Below are positions 31,385 through 46,800 of a stretch of 64,000 nt of DNA, one piece after another. Where the stretch lies: positions 902,086 through 966,085 of the forward strand of contig NMRA01000029.1 of assembly GCA_002633005.1 (NCBI GenBank), written 5' to 3'. Position 1 is the first letter of the stretch, and each line of letters begins with the position of its first letter. The DNA comes from Phoronis australis (taxonomy: Eukaryota; Phoronida; Phoronidae). The notes below the pieces were generated by a model. That model made no database searches. It worked only from the letters and a program-made list of their open reading frames with translations, and had not been told where the DNA came from. The translations under genes and the position numbers were made by a program.

Positions 31385-34300
31385 CTAAAAAGAGATACGT
31401 AGAAATCTTTCAAAGGAAAATAAAATTAGACCAAAACAAAAATAACAGTAGCAGCAAATGCATTGCACTAGAACAAAAAAGAAAAACATTACTTTAAAAA
31501 GGCCGTTTTGAAGATTTGCTTCGAAAAGGATAATGCAAAGAACACTAGAGTGGTTGCTTTTCTTAGGATGTATTGTCTACTGGCATTTTTCTAATTACAG
31601 CAATGGAAAATTTGAGAGTGAAATCTTCTACAAATTGCAGACAATCAAAAGAAACAAAGGACCATTTCTGCCACAAAAATAGCCGAGAAGTACATTCTCT
31701 ACACAAGAAAAGAAAACAAGAGACACCACAATCTCATGCCAACCGCTAAATGGATAGCCTGCTTTTAAAAATTAAAAAACGTTTCTGTGAAATTTGACAT
31801 TTTATGTTATCCGTGTCTTGCACTTGTACTTTTATTTTTTGTCTCATGTTTTTATGCTTTTCTTTTATTTCTCTGTACTTGTTTGATTCTAATAAATTTA
31901 TTATTATTATTATATAAACTTTCTGGTTAATTTCCAGTTTGTAAATTATGTTAGTCATGGCAGTGGTACACCAAATATAGAGTCTTCGTTTTGTAACAAA
32001 TTTTTAACAGGGCAAGGAGGCACTCATCAAGTTATGAACAGATATAGGGTAAAAATTCCTCAATTTGGGACAAAAATAATTCTTAAACTTACCCTATTTC
32101 TGTTGTTTCAGAGGCTTACCACATTGTTGCAAATGTTCATATTTGTTTGGTAATAGCTACGCCATACAAACCATGCTAAAAGCAAAGTAAATTTTCCTAT
32201 TTTCCTAAAAAGTTATCTCAGTTGAGAAATTTGACAAAATGAAATTTCACCCGTCCGGAACCTTTCACTCACCTGAGCCTCCTTCATGACACGCAATTCC
32301 ACTGGAGACATGGCGTGACACACCTGGACCCTGGGTAGACCCTCCAGCACCTGCGGGTTCCTCTCTAGACAGCCGGCAACAAGCTGATCGATGAGTAGCC
32401 TAAGACGTCGTTTGTCGTACTCTACCTGTCGAACTGCTTCCACTACCTGTAATTATCCAGGTAAAAGGTAAGACATAGTAAACAATTAAATAAAACACGA
32501 AACTGGCATAGTAAGTCTAAATAAACAAGTATTTTTACAAGTTGTACATATTTCGTTATATAATTCATAGCAACACGTAAAGCGATATCATCATCACAAT
32601 AAAGGAAACTATTACAGCTCATTAGACAAATATAGTAAAAACTGTAATGATCTTAATAACCATGACTACAACTATATCTTATGAGAAAAAAGTGAAATGC
32701 AGCTCATGGGATGAATGAAATAACAGTTGACTGCAAACAGTAATTGCACAGATATCGAGTCCTCAGTAGCTCAGTGGTAAGAGCACTAGACAGGCAACCT
32801 AGAGACCTGTTGTTTGATTCCCAGTTGGGCTTCCTGATTTTTCTGTTTCTTTGATATATTTCACTATTGGCCAACATCACTGTCTATATATTTACTATCA
32901 TTGTTACCAAACAAAGTTAAACTGAAGTTATAGAAAGTATTATAGTTAGTTGAGCACATGCTTTTAAAACATTACTATTCAATTAATATGCAATGAGGCA
33001 AAAAACGAAATCAAATTTGCAAGCACATACACATGCATAACAACAACAGTCAAAAACGTGTTACAAAGAAATACAATTAGAAAAACAAAACTATGCTTAA
33101 AACATGCACATTATTTGTGAAATTGATCTTACTGAGGAACAAATAACATTATTGGTTATTACAAAGAATGAGTGGGCAAAAATGCACGAGTTAACAAATA
33201 ACATACAATCCTAATGGTGATACTGGTGAGATGATGTTACCATGAAGGGGTAAAATATATTCTAAATGTTTTTAATTCTACCAAAACGTTTAGCACTCAT
33301 GCAAAAGAATTTGATCTCGCCAGTATCTCAGTAGGCAATGGCAAAGCAGCAGATTCAACCAAACTTCCCTGAACTAAAAAAACAAACAATATAGTCTACC
33401 AAAGCAGTTGTTAAAAAGCTACAGGTCCAAGTACAAACTACCCAACTGCCTTTTATAATTAGTCAACTGGGATAAATTGAACAACTACTGGGGGTAGTAT
33501 ACTAGTGCTAAATAGAAGGGGTGTGTTTTACCTGTTTGTTGACTCTTCTTCTCTTGTTACTATCTCACATGCCCTGCTGAACAAGGTGCAATAAATTATT
33601 AAGACGGACAACAATTAGAACACACGAACAAAACTTAGCAACGTTAATAAAAAGATGTCCAATCACAAACCTACAAAGTAATCTTCGTAGCCAATGAAAC
33701 TGTTGAAGTTATCTAAGCGGCCAATGAAAACGACAACGTCACAGCAGTAACCAATGAAAACGGAAAATTAATTAATCTTAAGTAGCCAATAGGCTGGCGA
33801 AATAATCTTAGTAATAAATGAAAATGACTTGAGAATGTTTTGATAATGAAATATTTAATATTAAGTATGCATCTTGGACCAGTTTCAGTATGTGTACACA
33901 GAACTTTGCAAAATCGACTTTAAATGGGAATTGCGCTCAAACATGTCGGATATTTTTGTTACTAAACAAGGCAAATGCAATGAATTTTACCGGAATATTG
34001 TGCCAACATTGATTTTTTAAAACATGCAATGCACATGGAATGTTGGGATTCTCAGGATTTGTAAAAAACAAGGATAAAAATTTCATACCCTTATTGAATA
34101 CAGATTACGAATGAAAGAACAATATAACCACAAGTGGCATTTCCGGTAAAAGGAGAAACAGTAAAATTTACTCCATAACAAATTATAAGTGCATTACCCA
34201 AGCAAGTTATGACGAATTGTCTTTTCATTAACTTGTAAAAAAATCAAAACCAAATACAATAGCTTACAAGAACCATATACAATGGGTCATAATGCTGTCT

Positions 34301-37300
34301 TATACACACAGCCAAGACTGCAGTAATGCAGTCAAAACCAATTCATGATGCATGCACACGATTAGGAATCAAAATGACCTTGAGGCAACTAAAGGTCAAA
34401 GCTCATACGCCAACGCAAAATACAGAAAACAAAATTAGACTCTTCATACATCAAAAAATATTCATAACTACACAATGAGTTTACAAAGTTTTGTAAACAG
34501 CAGAGATTCAATCATATAAACAGTGGGCTCTGTTCTGATGACATCAAACAAACACGCAAGTCAGCTTCAAACGTGAAAATAAGGTTGTACCTGGTCATGT
34601 GACTGTTTCTGACGAATCTTGTTAACTTTTGTAGCACCATTAGACGCCTTGGCTTCTTCCTGCATCATCATTTTCATTCGTTTTTGCGTCTGAAATGCAC
34701 ACAAGATATGTGACTACATTTTGACAACAAAAACATAATTCAGTTCCACTTACAAAGAATGTACCACTATTTCATCAAAAATTCTCACGCCAATTCTGCA
34801 GACCAGTCGACTTTTAAATTTGTCTTATTCTCAAATTTTGCTCTTTCAACACATCATCAAACCAGAATTGAATATCAAGTTTTTTTTTTCAATTCATAGT
34901 CATGCACCAACAAAAAAAACTTCGCATTTTATGAATTACAAAGAAAAATGCTAATTTATGCAGAGTTGAAATTTACAAAATGCTTCTATTTTTGTAATCA
35001 CTCTTGACAGATTTCACTCTTCCTGCTTTATAAACTGGTAAAAATAGAAAAGAGAGAGTCTTTGAATTTGACGAAAACCTAGACTGTGAAAGCAACGGTT
35101 CTTCAAATTGTCAAAACTAAAAGGAATCTAAGCAGATTCTTCAAAACTTGAGTCGCAGGCTGTTTTTTTTTAAATCAAAACCTAACCAACAAAGTCGAAT
35201 TCATTAAAGTTGTAAATTAATGCTATCTGGAATTACCAATAATAAGCTCACCCAAATGTTTGCCCATGGACGTATCTTTGGAAAATGCAAATTTAAAATC
35301 TGATAGACAATGGGACTACTTTGGCTACATACTAAATCTTTCAGTTGAAGATGAAGAGCATCTTTTTCCTTGGAAATTCTCAGGATGTCCTCTGTAGTTT
35401 TGGAGTTCTTGGGCGCAGACATTTCCAGTAGTCCAATATGCGAATCCTTTTCAGTAATAGAGGCAAGCAAAGCTTCTTGTCTACAAGGGAAATTGGTAAT
35501 AACAATATAGCGTAAAACCATGCAATTGAACACATGCGCCTAACTATGCAGCTGCCACTAAATTGCAGAGCTTAGGCGCATGTGCCTGTATGTGGAACAT
35601 TTGAATAGACGAACTAAATTTACATATAGGGGAACGCACTTATTTACAGGGTTTTATGGTAATTACCTGAAAATTGCAATTATATAACTTCCCCACAATC
35701 AATCTTCAATGATGGTACAGTTAACTATTACTTAAAACAAAGGTACAAAACAGCCTAGTGGTAAAGCTGAGGTCATCTATTCAAAGCCAATCATTACAGA
35801 ACCTTTGATTTCACAATTGTGAGTGGTTGGTGAAGTTGGGGAAATCTATTCACAGACACTGGCTATGGTTTACCACGACTGTGTCCACTGGTCTATGGTG
35901 TCCCTGTCATATGACATTATCAAGTCTTGTCTCGGCCCATAAACATAACATAGCAGCCCAGTATCCCCACACTGATCCTTGACTGAAAGGTGCAAGAGGC
36001 TCAGTAATGGGTTTCAATAGAGCTAGCTGATAAACCTATACTCATCAATTTGCAGTGGGCAGTCCTTGGCTAGAACTCGCCATGTTATACAACTCTGTGT
36101 CAACTGGGCCACTGTGGTTTATTCATTCATTACAGGGCACCACCCGATGTCATCAAGCCTTGCCCAGGACTAATTTTCGATTGGAGAAACCAAAATAAAT
36201 TAAGACATAACAAGAACATGTATTCTCCAAGGTGAGTGTTACACCTCATAACCTGATTCTCATTTTATCATCTCCAGTCTCAACTAGTTACACGTACAAT
36301 AACTGACCCTTACTACCCAGTATTGGTTCCATCACAAATCTTGGCCAATACTGAACATAGCAACTTGTCCACTTACTTCATTTCCATCACTTCATCCAGA
36401 TGTTTCTTGCGTTCAGCTCTCAGCATCTCTATCTCCGAGTTTTTCTCCTCTATTTCCTTCAAGTACTGCTTGCTGTCCGTGTTTTTACGCAATTTATCCA
36501 GTTCACCTGTGATCTTTTGTAGCTGGAACGCAGTTTTTAGATGTTAAACCTATTGCGACGAACCATGACAGATTCTCCATTATATTGTACCTTCAATCCC
36601 AGTGTCTCTCATAGCAAAATACACTGTCAAACAGTGCACGTCAAGGCCTGTGGCACTAAACAAGTCTATGCAGGTTTATAGCGAAGACATTGTTAGAGTC
36701 ACCCACACACTGAACCGCATCATGGTAGGAGCAAACCTTAAAAAGTTTTCAACACGAATACGCCTGTCCCCCACTTTATGACACCTTAAAAGGCTGCCAA
36801 CAAACTGTAAATACCTGTCCCCCACTGCACCATACCTTAAAACTGTCAGTGCATTTCCTAATGGATAATTAAATTAACACAGTGTGAATACAGAGCCATA
36901 ATCCAATGTACAACAGCTGCATGTTTTTCCTTTTTACAAAAATGCAGCACCGAGATGGCAATCATTGGTGTAAAACCTTGATAGGAAGACCACGTGTCCA
37001 AGACCGCTACGCTCCTTACCTGTCTCTCGGACATGTCAAGCGTGTGCTGCTGTTCAGCCAACACCACCTCACGTTCGGCTGTGATCTTTACCGACTCCTT
37101 AAGCGCCTCTTGGAGTTCTTCAACACGATCCTCCTTTTGACGCAGCTGCGCCTAAAGCCGCAACAAAACACAAAATGTGAAAACAAAATAAGTTGAAGAG
37201 AAAAACGAAAACTCGACTCTAACAGAACAAACAAAGAGAAACAACAAAACTAAAACTAACGAAAGTGGTGACGGAAACTAAAAGGGAAGAGAGAAACGAT

Positions 37301-40300
37301 GTCTCTGATTGGAAAGAAACTAAACGAAGGTAATGTGAAAAATTATCATAAAAAACCGAAAAGGGGAGAAAAGGAAAAAGAGAGAAAGAAATAAGAAGAA
37401 ATGTGTTAATGAACTATGCAGGTATTTAGAGATGGTGCTGATTTATGAAATTAGTACTCGCCAGCAGGGTTTCAGTAGACAACAGAAAAGCACGGAAGGG
37501 GTAAAACAAACGACAGAGCCAAGCTGGAGCACAGTTCAGTCAAAGCAAACAAGAGCACAACAAAGTCAACAAACAATCTAAAGACTGAAGCAATACTACT
37601 GCCAAATGTGTCTCAACAGTCGCTTAATGAGTCACACGTAAATGGATGGCCCAAAATTAACAAACCAAGATTCGTTCTGATGCTTATTATAACATCCAAC
37701 AACAAAGAAACAACACCTCGAGACCGTGACAATTATGAAACAGGAGCTTAGCTCACAGGTGGAGCTAGTGTAACAAGGTCCTATCTAAAAATGCCTGAAT
37801 TCTGGGCTGCGTGCTGCAGTTTGTAAGTTTTCTAGGGTCTCACGTGACGTTAAGCGAACGTCAAAACTTGCTTTTAATTACAAGTTCTAAAGAATATCCA
37901 CCGCTCTTTAATTTATTCAACTGTGATCCTTCTTATATCACTTGTTGAGTATTGTTTCCACAAAGTGGCCCAAGTTCAGAGTGAAGCTCTTCAAAATAAA
38001 ACAGACTAAAAAGTATGTGCTATGATATACAAATCAGGAACAAAATCATTCAATTACGAGATAGTCACAACACTTTAAGGGCCATTACAAGAAAGAGCTA
38101 AGAGGCACTAGTACATTCAGTTGCTGCAATTTCATTCCTTGAAGAAGTTTTCAGCTCGGCAATTGTTCACTTGAAGCAGGCAGCTCAGCTCGTAACTCTC
38201 CATGTGCGGTGGCCTTAAGATGTGCTTCCACATCTCTGCCCTCACAATAAATGTTTCTCCACATTCCGTCAAACAAGAAACCAAGACACACTCAGCAAGC
38301 TGTAGGATACGACTTTACAACACATACCACCAATCACCAATAGTGTTTCTACTTGAAAACTAAGCAATACATTATACACACTCTGCCTGTGCAAGGCTGC
38401 ATAATATTCAATCAACCAATATCTTACACCACACTATGGGGCAGGACACAAAGTCAAGGTCCAGAGTTTACACAGACAATGAATTATTGCCACTTAAAAA
38501 TTTAAGTGGTTTTCAAAGCTTTCATAATTCCATATTACGATAAAATCTCACCAATTTAGAACATAACATGGCTGACAAGTGTAGTTTAATTTTTTTGATT
38601 TTATTTTTCGATAAAAGTTAAGTAGCACCAAATGAATGCTTTTTTCAAACTTCATACAACAGCTACCATCAGCTGATGTTTTGAGAGAACATGCGCATTC
38701 ACAATGAGGGAAGTGTTGTAAAAATGAAAAAGGCCAATATTTGACAAATTATTTTTGTTCAAAATTGGCGAGATGTTCTCGTAGCTCACAGAGTTACTTA
38801 GGATTTTCAGAGGGTTCCACACAACATAACAAATAAAACGACTTTACCTGTATTGCCTGAAGAGTAGAACATGACAAATGGACCATCGTTAATGAAATCA
38901 GACTCTTGCGAGCCTTCTAAAACTTGCGTTAAATTAATCTTAAGCTTAACTTCAATGGAATTTTGTTATTTTAGATGTATTGGCCTAAGCAAGTAATCTT
39001 CGCAAAGTCTGAGCAGAATAAGAAAATGCGAGTTAAATCACTCAAATGTAGGTGCGTTAAATGATAGGTGAAGTTGTCTTTTCGTGCCACACTGTGTCAC
39101 CACCAGCACAAACATCAAAATGCCAATTGAATAGGCGTCTGAATAGAACAGTTCGGTTGTTATTCGCAGCTGTTTAAATTAAACAGGTGATTCTCATGGT
39201 GACATAGACAAAAGCTAGCCAATAAGCCTAGCAGTTCATTACATTTGGCAATTAATGGCACTGGTGGACTCAGAGCGATGCTCTTAACATACTGTGGAAC
39301 CAAATTTACAGGTGTTACATAATTGTTCAAGTCAGGTTTTCAGGCACAGATCTTGGTATGGAATCTGATTCCTTCATGGACACGCGTTCATGTCATTGAA
39401 TCCCACAAACCATCGGAGAAAACCAAGACTGAATTCAAAGCTCATCACAATGTTGTTTGCCAGATATTCACTCATACTGATCTAAAGTAAAATCTCACAA
39501 ATCGAAGACACAATATGGCGAACAAGTGAATTATTTTCTCTCACTATTTTTATAAACCACAAGTTGCAGCAAAGTAATACTTTACCATTTCAAGTTTTTG
39601 ACTGTAGCTACCAGCAGACAATATTTTGAAAAGTAGCGGGCATTTACAACTATGTCATTTTTTGATCACTTATTATGAATTTAAACCTGTAATCTTGTTC
39701 CTAAGTGAACAAACATCATGGTTTTGTTACTTTAAGTGTGGGACACGCTCTATAATCTGCATGCCAGACTGAAATCCCCATCAATTTGTACTCTAAAACC
39801 CCATCTCCCTACCCCAAGCAGTGTCATATTCCAGACTACCCTAAGTTTTACTTGATTTTGGCCTATTAGTGCTGGCTTTTTATTTATTTCACTAATGCAG
39901 CCCTGTACACAAGTCAAGCAGAAGCCAAAAACTTAAAACACCAATGAATCCACTTTACTGCTGAGGCGTGGCAAATTTTCCTGTTGAACCAATGAAAGAA
40001 CCCCATTCAGTCCATGGTTTTATCATGTCTAATAAGGAATGCAAACTCGCCGCATTAAAAAACAAAAAACAAAGGGCTCCACCCCAAAACATGATCCAAA
40101 ACTCCATGGTTTTATCTCATTTTCAAGTATTCCACACAACACATTTCAAATCCTCTTCTCTCTCAACTACAAACAAAGCAACCCTACCTTCAGCTGGGCA
40201 GTGTCGTCTGCTAGACTTCCTTCCCTCTTCCTCGCCTCCTCAAGTATCTGAGCACTCTTCTTTTTCTCTGCCTGTTGGTTGCGTTTCAATGTACCCAGCT

Positions 40301-43300
40301 TTTGCTTCTGATCTTTCAGTGATCTGATAGCATGAGGACGTAAATTATGGTAATTTGATTAAATACGCAATGTTATCTATGACATTAACAAATGACCTCA
40401 ACTCTTAAGTAAAGTATCAAAAAAACTATGCTTTGTCAACCATAAACAGTACGTATTTTCTGAAAGGAGAAAGATCGAGGATTCTAAAAATATGCTTATT
40501 ACTACTGTTAGGAAATTCCTAACGGCGTTTTTGAGACATAATGTAAAGTTTACTATTAAGAATATTTTCTGAAAATCGGCTAGGGGTTATTTTGCTATGA
40601 ATGTATCTTTCTTGCACATGAAAATTTGATTTAAAAAACGTGGTCACATGACAATGATAAAGACACAGTAGTAAGAAGCAATTTTTAGAATCCTCGATCT
40701 TTCACCTTTCAGAAATATATACTTTTATGATTGACAAAGCATATTTTCTTCGATATTTTACTTAGAGTCGAGGTCCAAGATAACTTTAACTCCACCTTTA
40801 TCATAGTTTAAGTGTCAGGCAACTCAGACAGTGCATAACAGTTTTTGACAGAACGCAAGTCTTTTTGCCAATTGGAGACTTGTAGTTTATTTAGGGATGT
40901 GTACTTTATTTGGGGACGTGTAGTTCATTTGGGAACGTGTAGTTCATTTGGGAATGTGTAGTTCATTTGGGATTATGTAGTTTATTTGGGATTGTGTAGT
41001 TTATTCTGCGTTACGTAAGTTAAAGAGAAACTACATTGCGATGGTGATTGGTAAAATACAGTTCCACTTTCATTTACATAACACAAAACAAACTACACAT
41101 GACAGACTGTACTACACTCGCACTAAACTACACTGACAGAATAAACTACACCTTCCAAATAAACTACACATCAAAATATAACCTACACCTTCCAAATGAA
41201 CTACACATCAAAATATAAACTACACGTCCCCAAATAAACTACACATCCCCAAATAAACTACAAGGCCCAGAAGAAACTATACATTGAATAAACTAAATTT
41301 TACCGTTTTCAACAGGTGTCTGGAAGACAACATTTGGCCAGCCACATTTGTGTTGTTTTGATAGAGAAATGACAAATGTCCCTTATTTGTGTGTTATTGG
41401 GTCGCCTCTGATCATAGTACTGGATCCAACCCAATCTCAGTTCATAAAACATGAATCTCAGTGTTGCCAACTCACTCCTGAAGTTCCTTGATCTGTTTAT
41501 CTTTGTTGTATTTTTCATTCTCCACTTCTTTCAAGATGTCCAACAGGCGGTCGATTTCAGTCTGCGACTTGTTAACCTGTAAAAAGGAAATTCATAAAAA
41601 ACTTAAGTAGAAAACGTAATGGTGTATCAGAGCAACGCCATATTCAAATGCACTTTTACAGAGGAACGTGTGACGCAAAGGAACTGGCACCAATAACATA
41701 TTTGTAATAATGGACTGTAAAAAATGAAGCAATAATTATACCCATTTTCTATACACACATTGGGGCAAATATGAAGTTAAGAATTAACAATAACACAGTA
41801 ACACATTGACCGTACAGCATAAGCTCAGTAATGCTTTATTTCTGCAAATGCACTTCGGAAATCACGATCTCCTATTAAGTGACAAATAACTTACAGTAGT
41901 TACATAAACCTTACAGGGCTTGGAATGACCAATGACTAAAGAGGAAAAATTTCCAGGAGATGTATCGTTGCACAGTCAAATTGGCTTGTGTGACAGAAAC
42001 ATTTTTTGTGTGGTAAAATTTAACTGAAATAAACGCTTTTGCAAGAGCATAACAATGATAAAGAGACGAAAAACAAGGAAACTGGAAATTAAATAAGAGG
42101 AAATCTAAACGAAGAAGAAATCCTCTAAAAAGAGGAAAATTCCTAACCTAAAGTGCCATTCATATCACGAGTTATCCTAGAACAATGCTCAACTTAAAAG
42201 AGGCTGATCTGGCTATTAACCAATAACCATTACCTTGTTTAAAAAATTCCACACCTGAAAGGGGTATATTTTATCCATGACTTACCTGATCAGAGTGATG
42301 GGCCACCTCACTCTCCAGTTGCCTGATTTTCTCATCAGAGTCAGCACTGCTCTGTTGGGACTGTGCTGTGGCTAGTTGAGACTTTAACTAAAAACCAATA
42401 ACACGGATCGGTAACCATTTACTAGTGGCAGAGATTTCAAAGGAAAGCCATTTGTTGAAAACCAAAAAAGGGTGGATATTTTTTGAAAGTTCAAGCTAAA
42501 ATTTGGAATGGTCGTGGAATAAAAAGAACAATCTACGATTTTGGATTAACAAAACAAAAAAAACTTACTATAAACCCACAATATGTGCACAACAAACCCT
42601 TGAAATGATTACATTCCCGTTTCCCAATCAGTATGTCGGATTACATACAGCAGGTATGGAAAACAGACATAAGTTTTTGTTGAAACATTGATAAATATGA
42701 AGCAAAAATTCAAATTCTTTGATGGTTTTTACAAAATTTTACTTTTTTATTTTGATTCTGTTCACGATTTCTAACAAATTAACAAAACCAGACCGATTTT
42801 GAAGAACTTCATCTAGCGCTTAGCATATCATTACTCAATGTCTCTGGTGAAGTATCAATATTGAGAACAAACAGAACGAGCATACAATAAAAGTCAACTT
42901 TATTTCAACTCACCACTTCAAGCTCCGTCTTAAATGAGTTCAGTTCAGTTGTGGTTGACTTTAACTGAGTCTCCAAACTGTTGACAGTCGAGTCTTTTTT
43001 GGACTTCAGGTCGCTAAGCTGGGTACTCATACTTGTTAATTCCGCCTGAAATGGTGACAAGACACTAAATACATCTTCAGATAATTCACAAAAATAAACC
43101 TGAATGCTACTTGATCGCTGTTTAAATTCAAATAACAATGAATCAATTGTTTGCATTTGATTTCTAGCCATTCCACTCCGGATGATATCATGGAACAAAA
43201 CTGTTCTGTTGCCATGATTTTTAAAACCCTGGTTCTTCATGAAGACATTAACAAACTAGGTACGTGCGCTCAAGAGACCAGCATTCCAGATTTCATTTAG

Positions 43301-43820
43301 TATTAATAAGGGACATGGTCGGTATACAATGATACTCCATTTCTTTAGCCCACATAATATGACAAAAAAATGCTACACTTACATAATTAAGTTCGCAACT
43401 GGAATTATAGTAATTTCCCAATTGATAAATGTAACAGTCCCTGTGTCAAGACTATTTACATACATTTTTACTGGCCAAATCTTTCTGAAAGTCGTCTGCT
43501 CTATTCTTCAGTTCACGATTCGTTCGACCAATCATATCCACCTCATCCTGGTGGTCCTTCTCCATTCGCTCTTTTTGCTCTTTCAGCCTGGATGTCAAAG
43601 GTGAAAGATCATCAACGAATCAAAGACTTGGACAGATTGTATGGACAGTGTAAGCCAAAAATCATTTAATGCAAGGTATTTTATTAAAAAAAATAAAACT
43701 AAACAAATAAAGAAGTGTTTCACTGCTAAGCAGGCTAAAAAAAACAAAGTTGTATTAGGTCTTTTACTGATATCATAAAACTAGTCTCATTTCTTACTGT
43801 GATACGATTCTCTTTTCAAT

Positions 43821-43876
<56 letters not shown>

Positions 43877-46800
43877 GATCGAAACTAATAGCGACATTTA
43901 TGTATTGACTTTTGTGACTAGAGTTGGCAACAGAAACAGAATCCTCTCACAGTAAAAAATATTTTGAGACCGACTTCATGAGAGAAAAATGCCTTATTCA
44001 ATTTCTATTTTTATCCAGCTAAACAGAGCGAAATACAGCTTTGATTGCTACTTTTTGATCTATTCCGCATATCATGTTGACATTGTTATTCCTTAAGGTT
44101 GGCCATTTTGCCATGAAGGTGCAGTGCTCTGGAGCTCAATTTCAGACATTTTGATAAAAATTTTTCCTTCCTACTTGTCAATCTGTTTCTCTTTCTCATC
44201 TATAGTCTCTTGCAAGCTGGATGCCACACTGTCAGCAGAGCTCTGGTTGGACAGTAGAGACGCAATCCTCGTCTTGGACATGTTTATCTGGTCTTCCTTT
44301 TCTCGAATTTGCTCTTCAAGGCTGTCAATCTGTGAAATGTTAGAAACATGAATAAAGTCAAGTTTAAAGTTATTTATTACCAATCTTTGTGATATCCGTT
44401 CACATTTTATCAAATGACTTTTCATAATCCATTTTCAAAACCTTAAAATATGTACTTTCTGAAACCCCAATGACTGAAAAATCTTGAAAACATGCTTTAG
44501 AATGTTACACAATTGTTTATAATCACGTGCTCTACCACTTTTTAAAAAAAATGAAATTTTGGTGCTTCGAACCTGAATTTCTAAATACCTACACTGTCAA
44601 TACACAACAGTTTTTTATTTAACCTCATAACACACAGATCTCAGCCAGCAAAGCCCTTTTAAAACATTTCCATTTGTGATGACTGAAGGCAAAACAATAT
44701 CTGAGATATGGTACCTTCACAAATATGCGAACCAATAAGTGTGCAAAATTGCATGCAAATCGAACAATACACTAAAAGTGAAACCGATTTTCAAAACTTT
44801 TCTACAGTGTAAAAAATCAAAAAAATTTGCCACTTAATAGAAATAGAGTAAAGCCATTCTAAACAACTCGCATATGCAGCACATGAATAACGCTTTTTAA
44901 AGAAATGTTACGAATTGCAATGAAAATAATATAAATATTGAATGTACAAAAATCCAAACTTCTCATATACATTTAAAATAATTGCAATAGATTCTTCAAA
45001 TTAGGGTAGAATATTATGGAAAAGTAAAACACTATTTTGTCAAAATTTAATTCTACGATGGCCTGCACTCTAGGACTGTAATCAAACGAGTGACATTTTT
45101 GGAGCATAATGCAGTAAACCACCAAGCATCAGTTATTGACAATCCACTCGAATGGCATGTCAAACATTAATCCACACACGTCGAAATTGAGATAGCGCGA
45201 ACATATTTATCAGCTGATATAATACGGCGCATATAAGTGCATGGAAATTAAACGCTTTGAAATACCTTATTTACTCGACTTTTTACTTTTTGCTAGTCAC
45301 TCCGCCATTTGCAATCTTTAACCTACTGATGAACTCATGAACTAAAGCATTCACTGGGTTAATTGGCTGGCATTTGGGTCACTACACGACGTCAAAAACT
45401 GAGCTCACAAGATGGCAGACGATTTGATTCGTTGTTGTTAGAGGAAGGTAAAAAGAAGAAAAATATAATACGTAAGACCGACTGCAGTTTTCTAAACATG
45501 ACAAGGGAATTTGATTTGGTTAGTATTAACACACTGAACAAAATTTTTCCTCCCATTCTTTTAGTTTATATCCAGTGGAACTTCAGCTATGTTTACAGAG
45601 CCGAGTACTGGCTAGTCATTTGAATACTAGTTTCTATTTCTATGAACTTTTTGTTCATTTTCATTTGGACACCGTCCATTCCAACGACAGTCCAACACAC
45701 CTTCTTATTGACTGTGTTCAGTTTCCCTTCTCTATCGTCTGCCTCATCAGTAATTTCTCTGATTCGGGCTTCCAAGGATGTCTTGTCTGCAGTCAACACT
45801 GCACAGTGCTGCGCCCTTTTGTCCAGCTGTTCCTCCTTCTCCACCAGCCTCTCTCTGAGGTCGTCGATCTAGGAAGTAGCAGCAGACGTGAAATTGCAAA
45901 AAAAAAAACAAGAATACAATCAAGCATCACTCAGGGATTGGAATGACAGATAACAAAAAAAGAGGAAAAATTTCCAGGTGAAGAATCTTTCCACAAATAA
46001 ATAGGCTTGATGTGTGAAATTTTTATTGTGTTGTAAAATTCAACTGAAATAGATGTTTTTACATGGATAAAATCAAAATGACAAAAAATAGACGAAAAAA
46101 GAGGAAACTAGGAATCAAATAAGAAGAAATCGTAACCAAAAAAAAGAGGAAATCCTCTTAACAGAGGAAAATTCCAAGCCCTGATCACTAAAGTCTTGTT
46201 TGTGTTAGATACATTTCCCCTTGTTCACATTATGTCAATTATGTTGCCTTCAGGCAAACATTGGAGCATAGTGTATCTCCAATCAATACAGTGTTCACAA
46301 GCACAGTTAGTCATCCGCTTATTATTTGCTGACAATTGATTACATGGTAAACAATTAGATAGTCTTTGGCTTTCAACTGCATGAGAACTTGTCAAGCACC
46401 CTGAATTAGGTGTTTACAACGTCGTTCTTTGTACGACAGGCCTAGAGATTCTATTACAGAAATAAACTTTTTATTGAAATTGACTTCAGTTAATATATTT
46501 AAATCGTTATTGTTGACTTCCTGTGCTGGCACACCATGTTTGCATACGTCAAGTCAACGTGAACACGCAGTTTACTTATGATCAAAAACAACATGCAGGA
46601 AACCTGAATGCTAAATAAACAAAAAAAAATCGCACACACAGGAATGTAACTTGTATTTTTGTTTCAAAGGGTGCAACAACTAACATTGTCTCATACTCTG
46701 CACCTATTCCCACCATTACAAAGACCACTCCTCTCCCCTCCCCACTGTCCCCAAGTATGACGCCCAACCCCAGAGCCTCCATCCCACCACACGTACATCA

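Noticed and set aside
32760-32830. Functional tRNA gene
   Set aside because: Acceptor and T stems do not pair and the anticodon loop lacks T33, so it is a pseudogene or SINE head.
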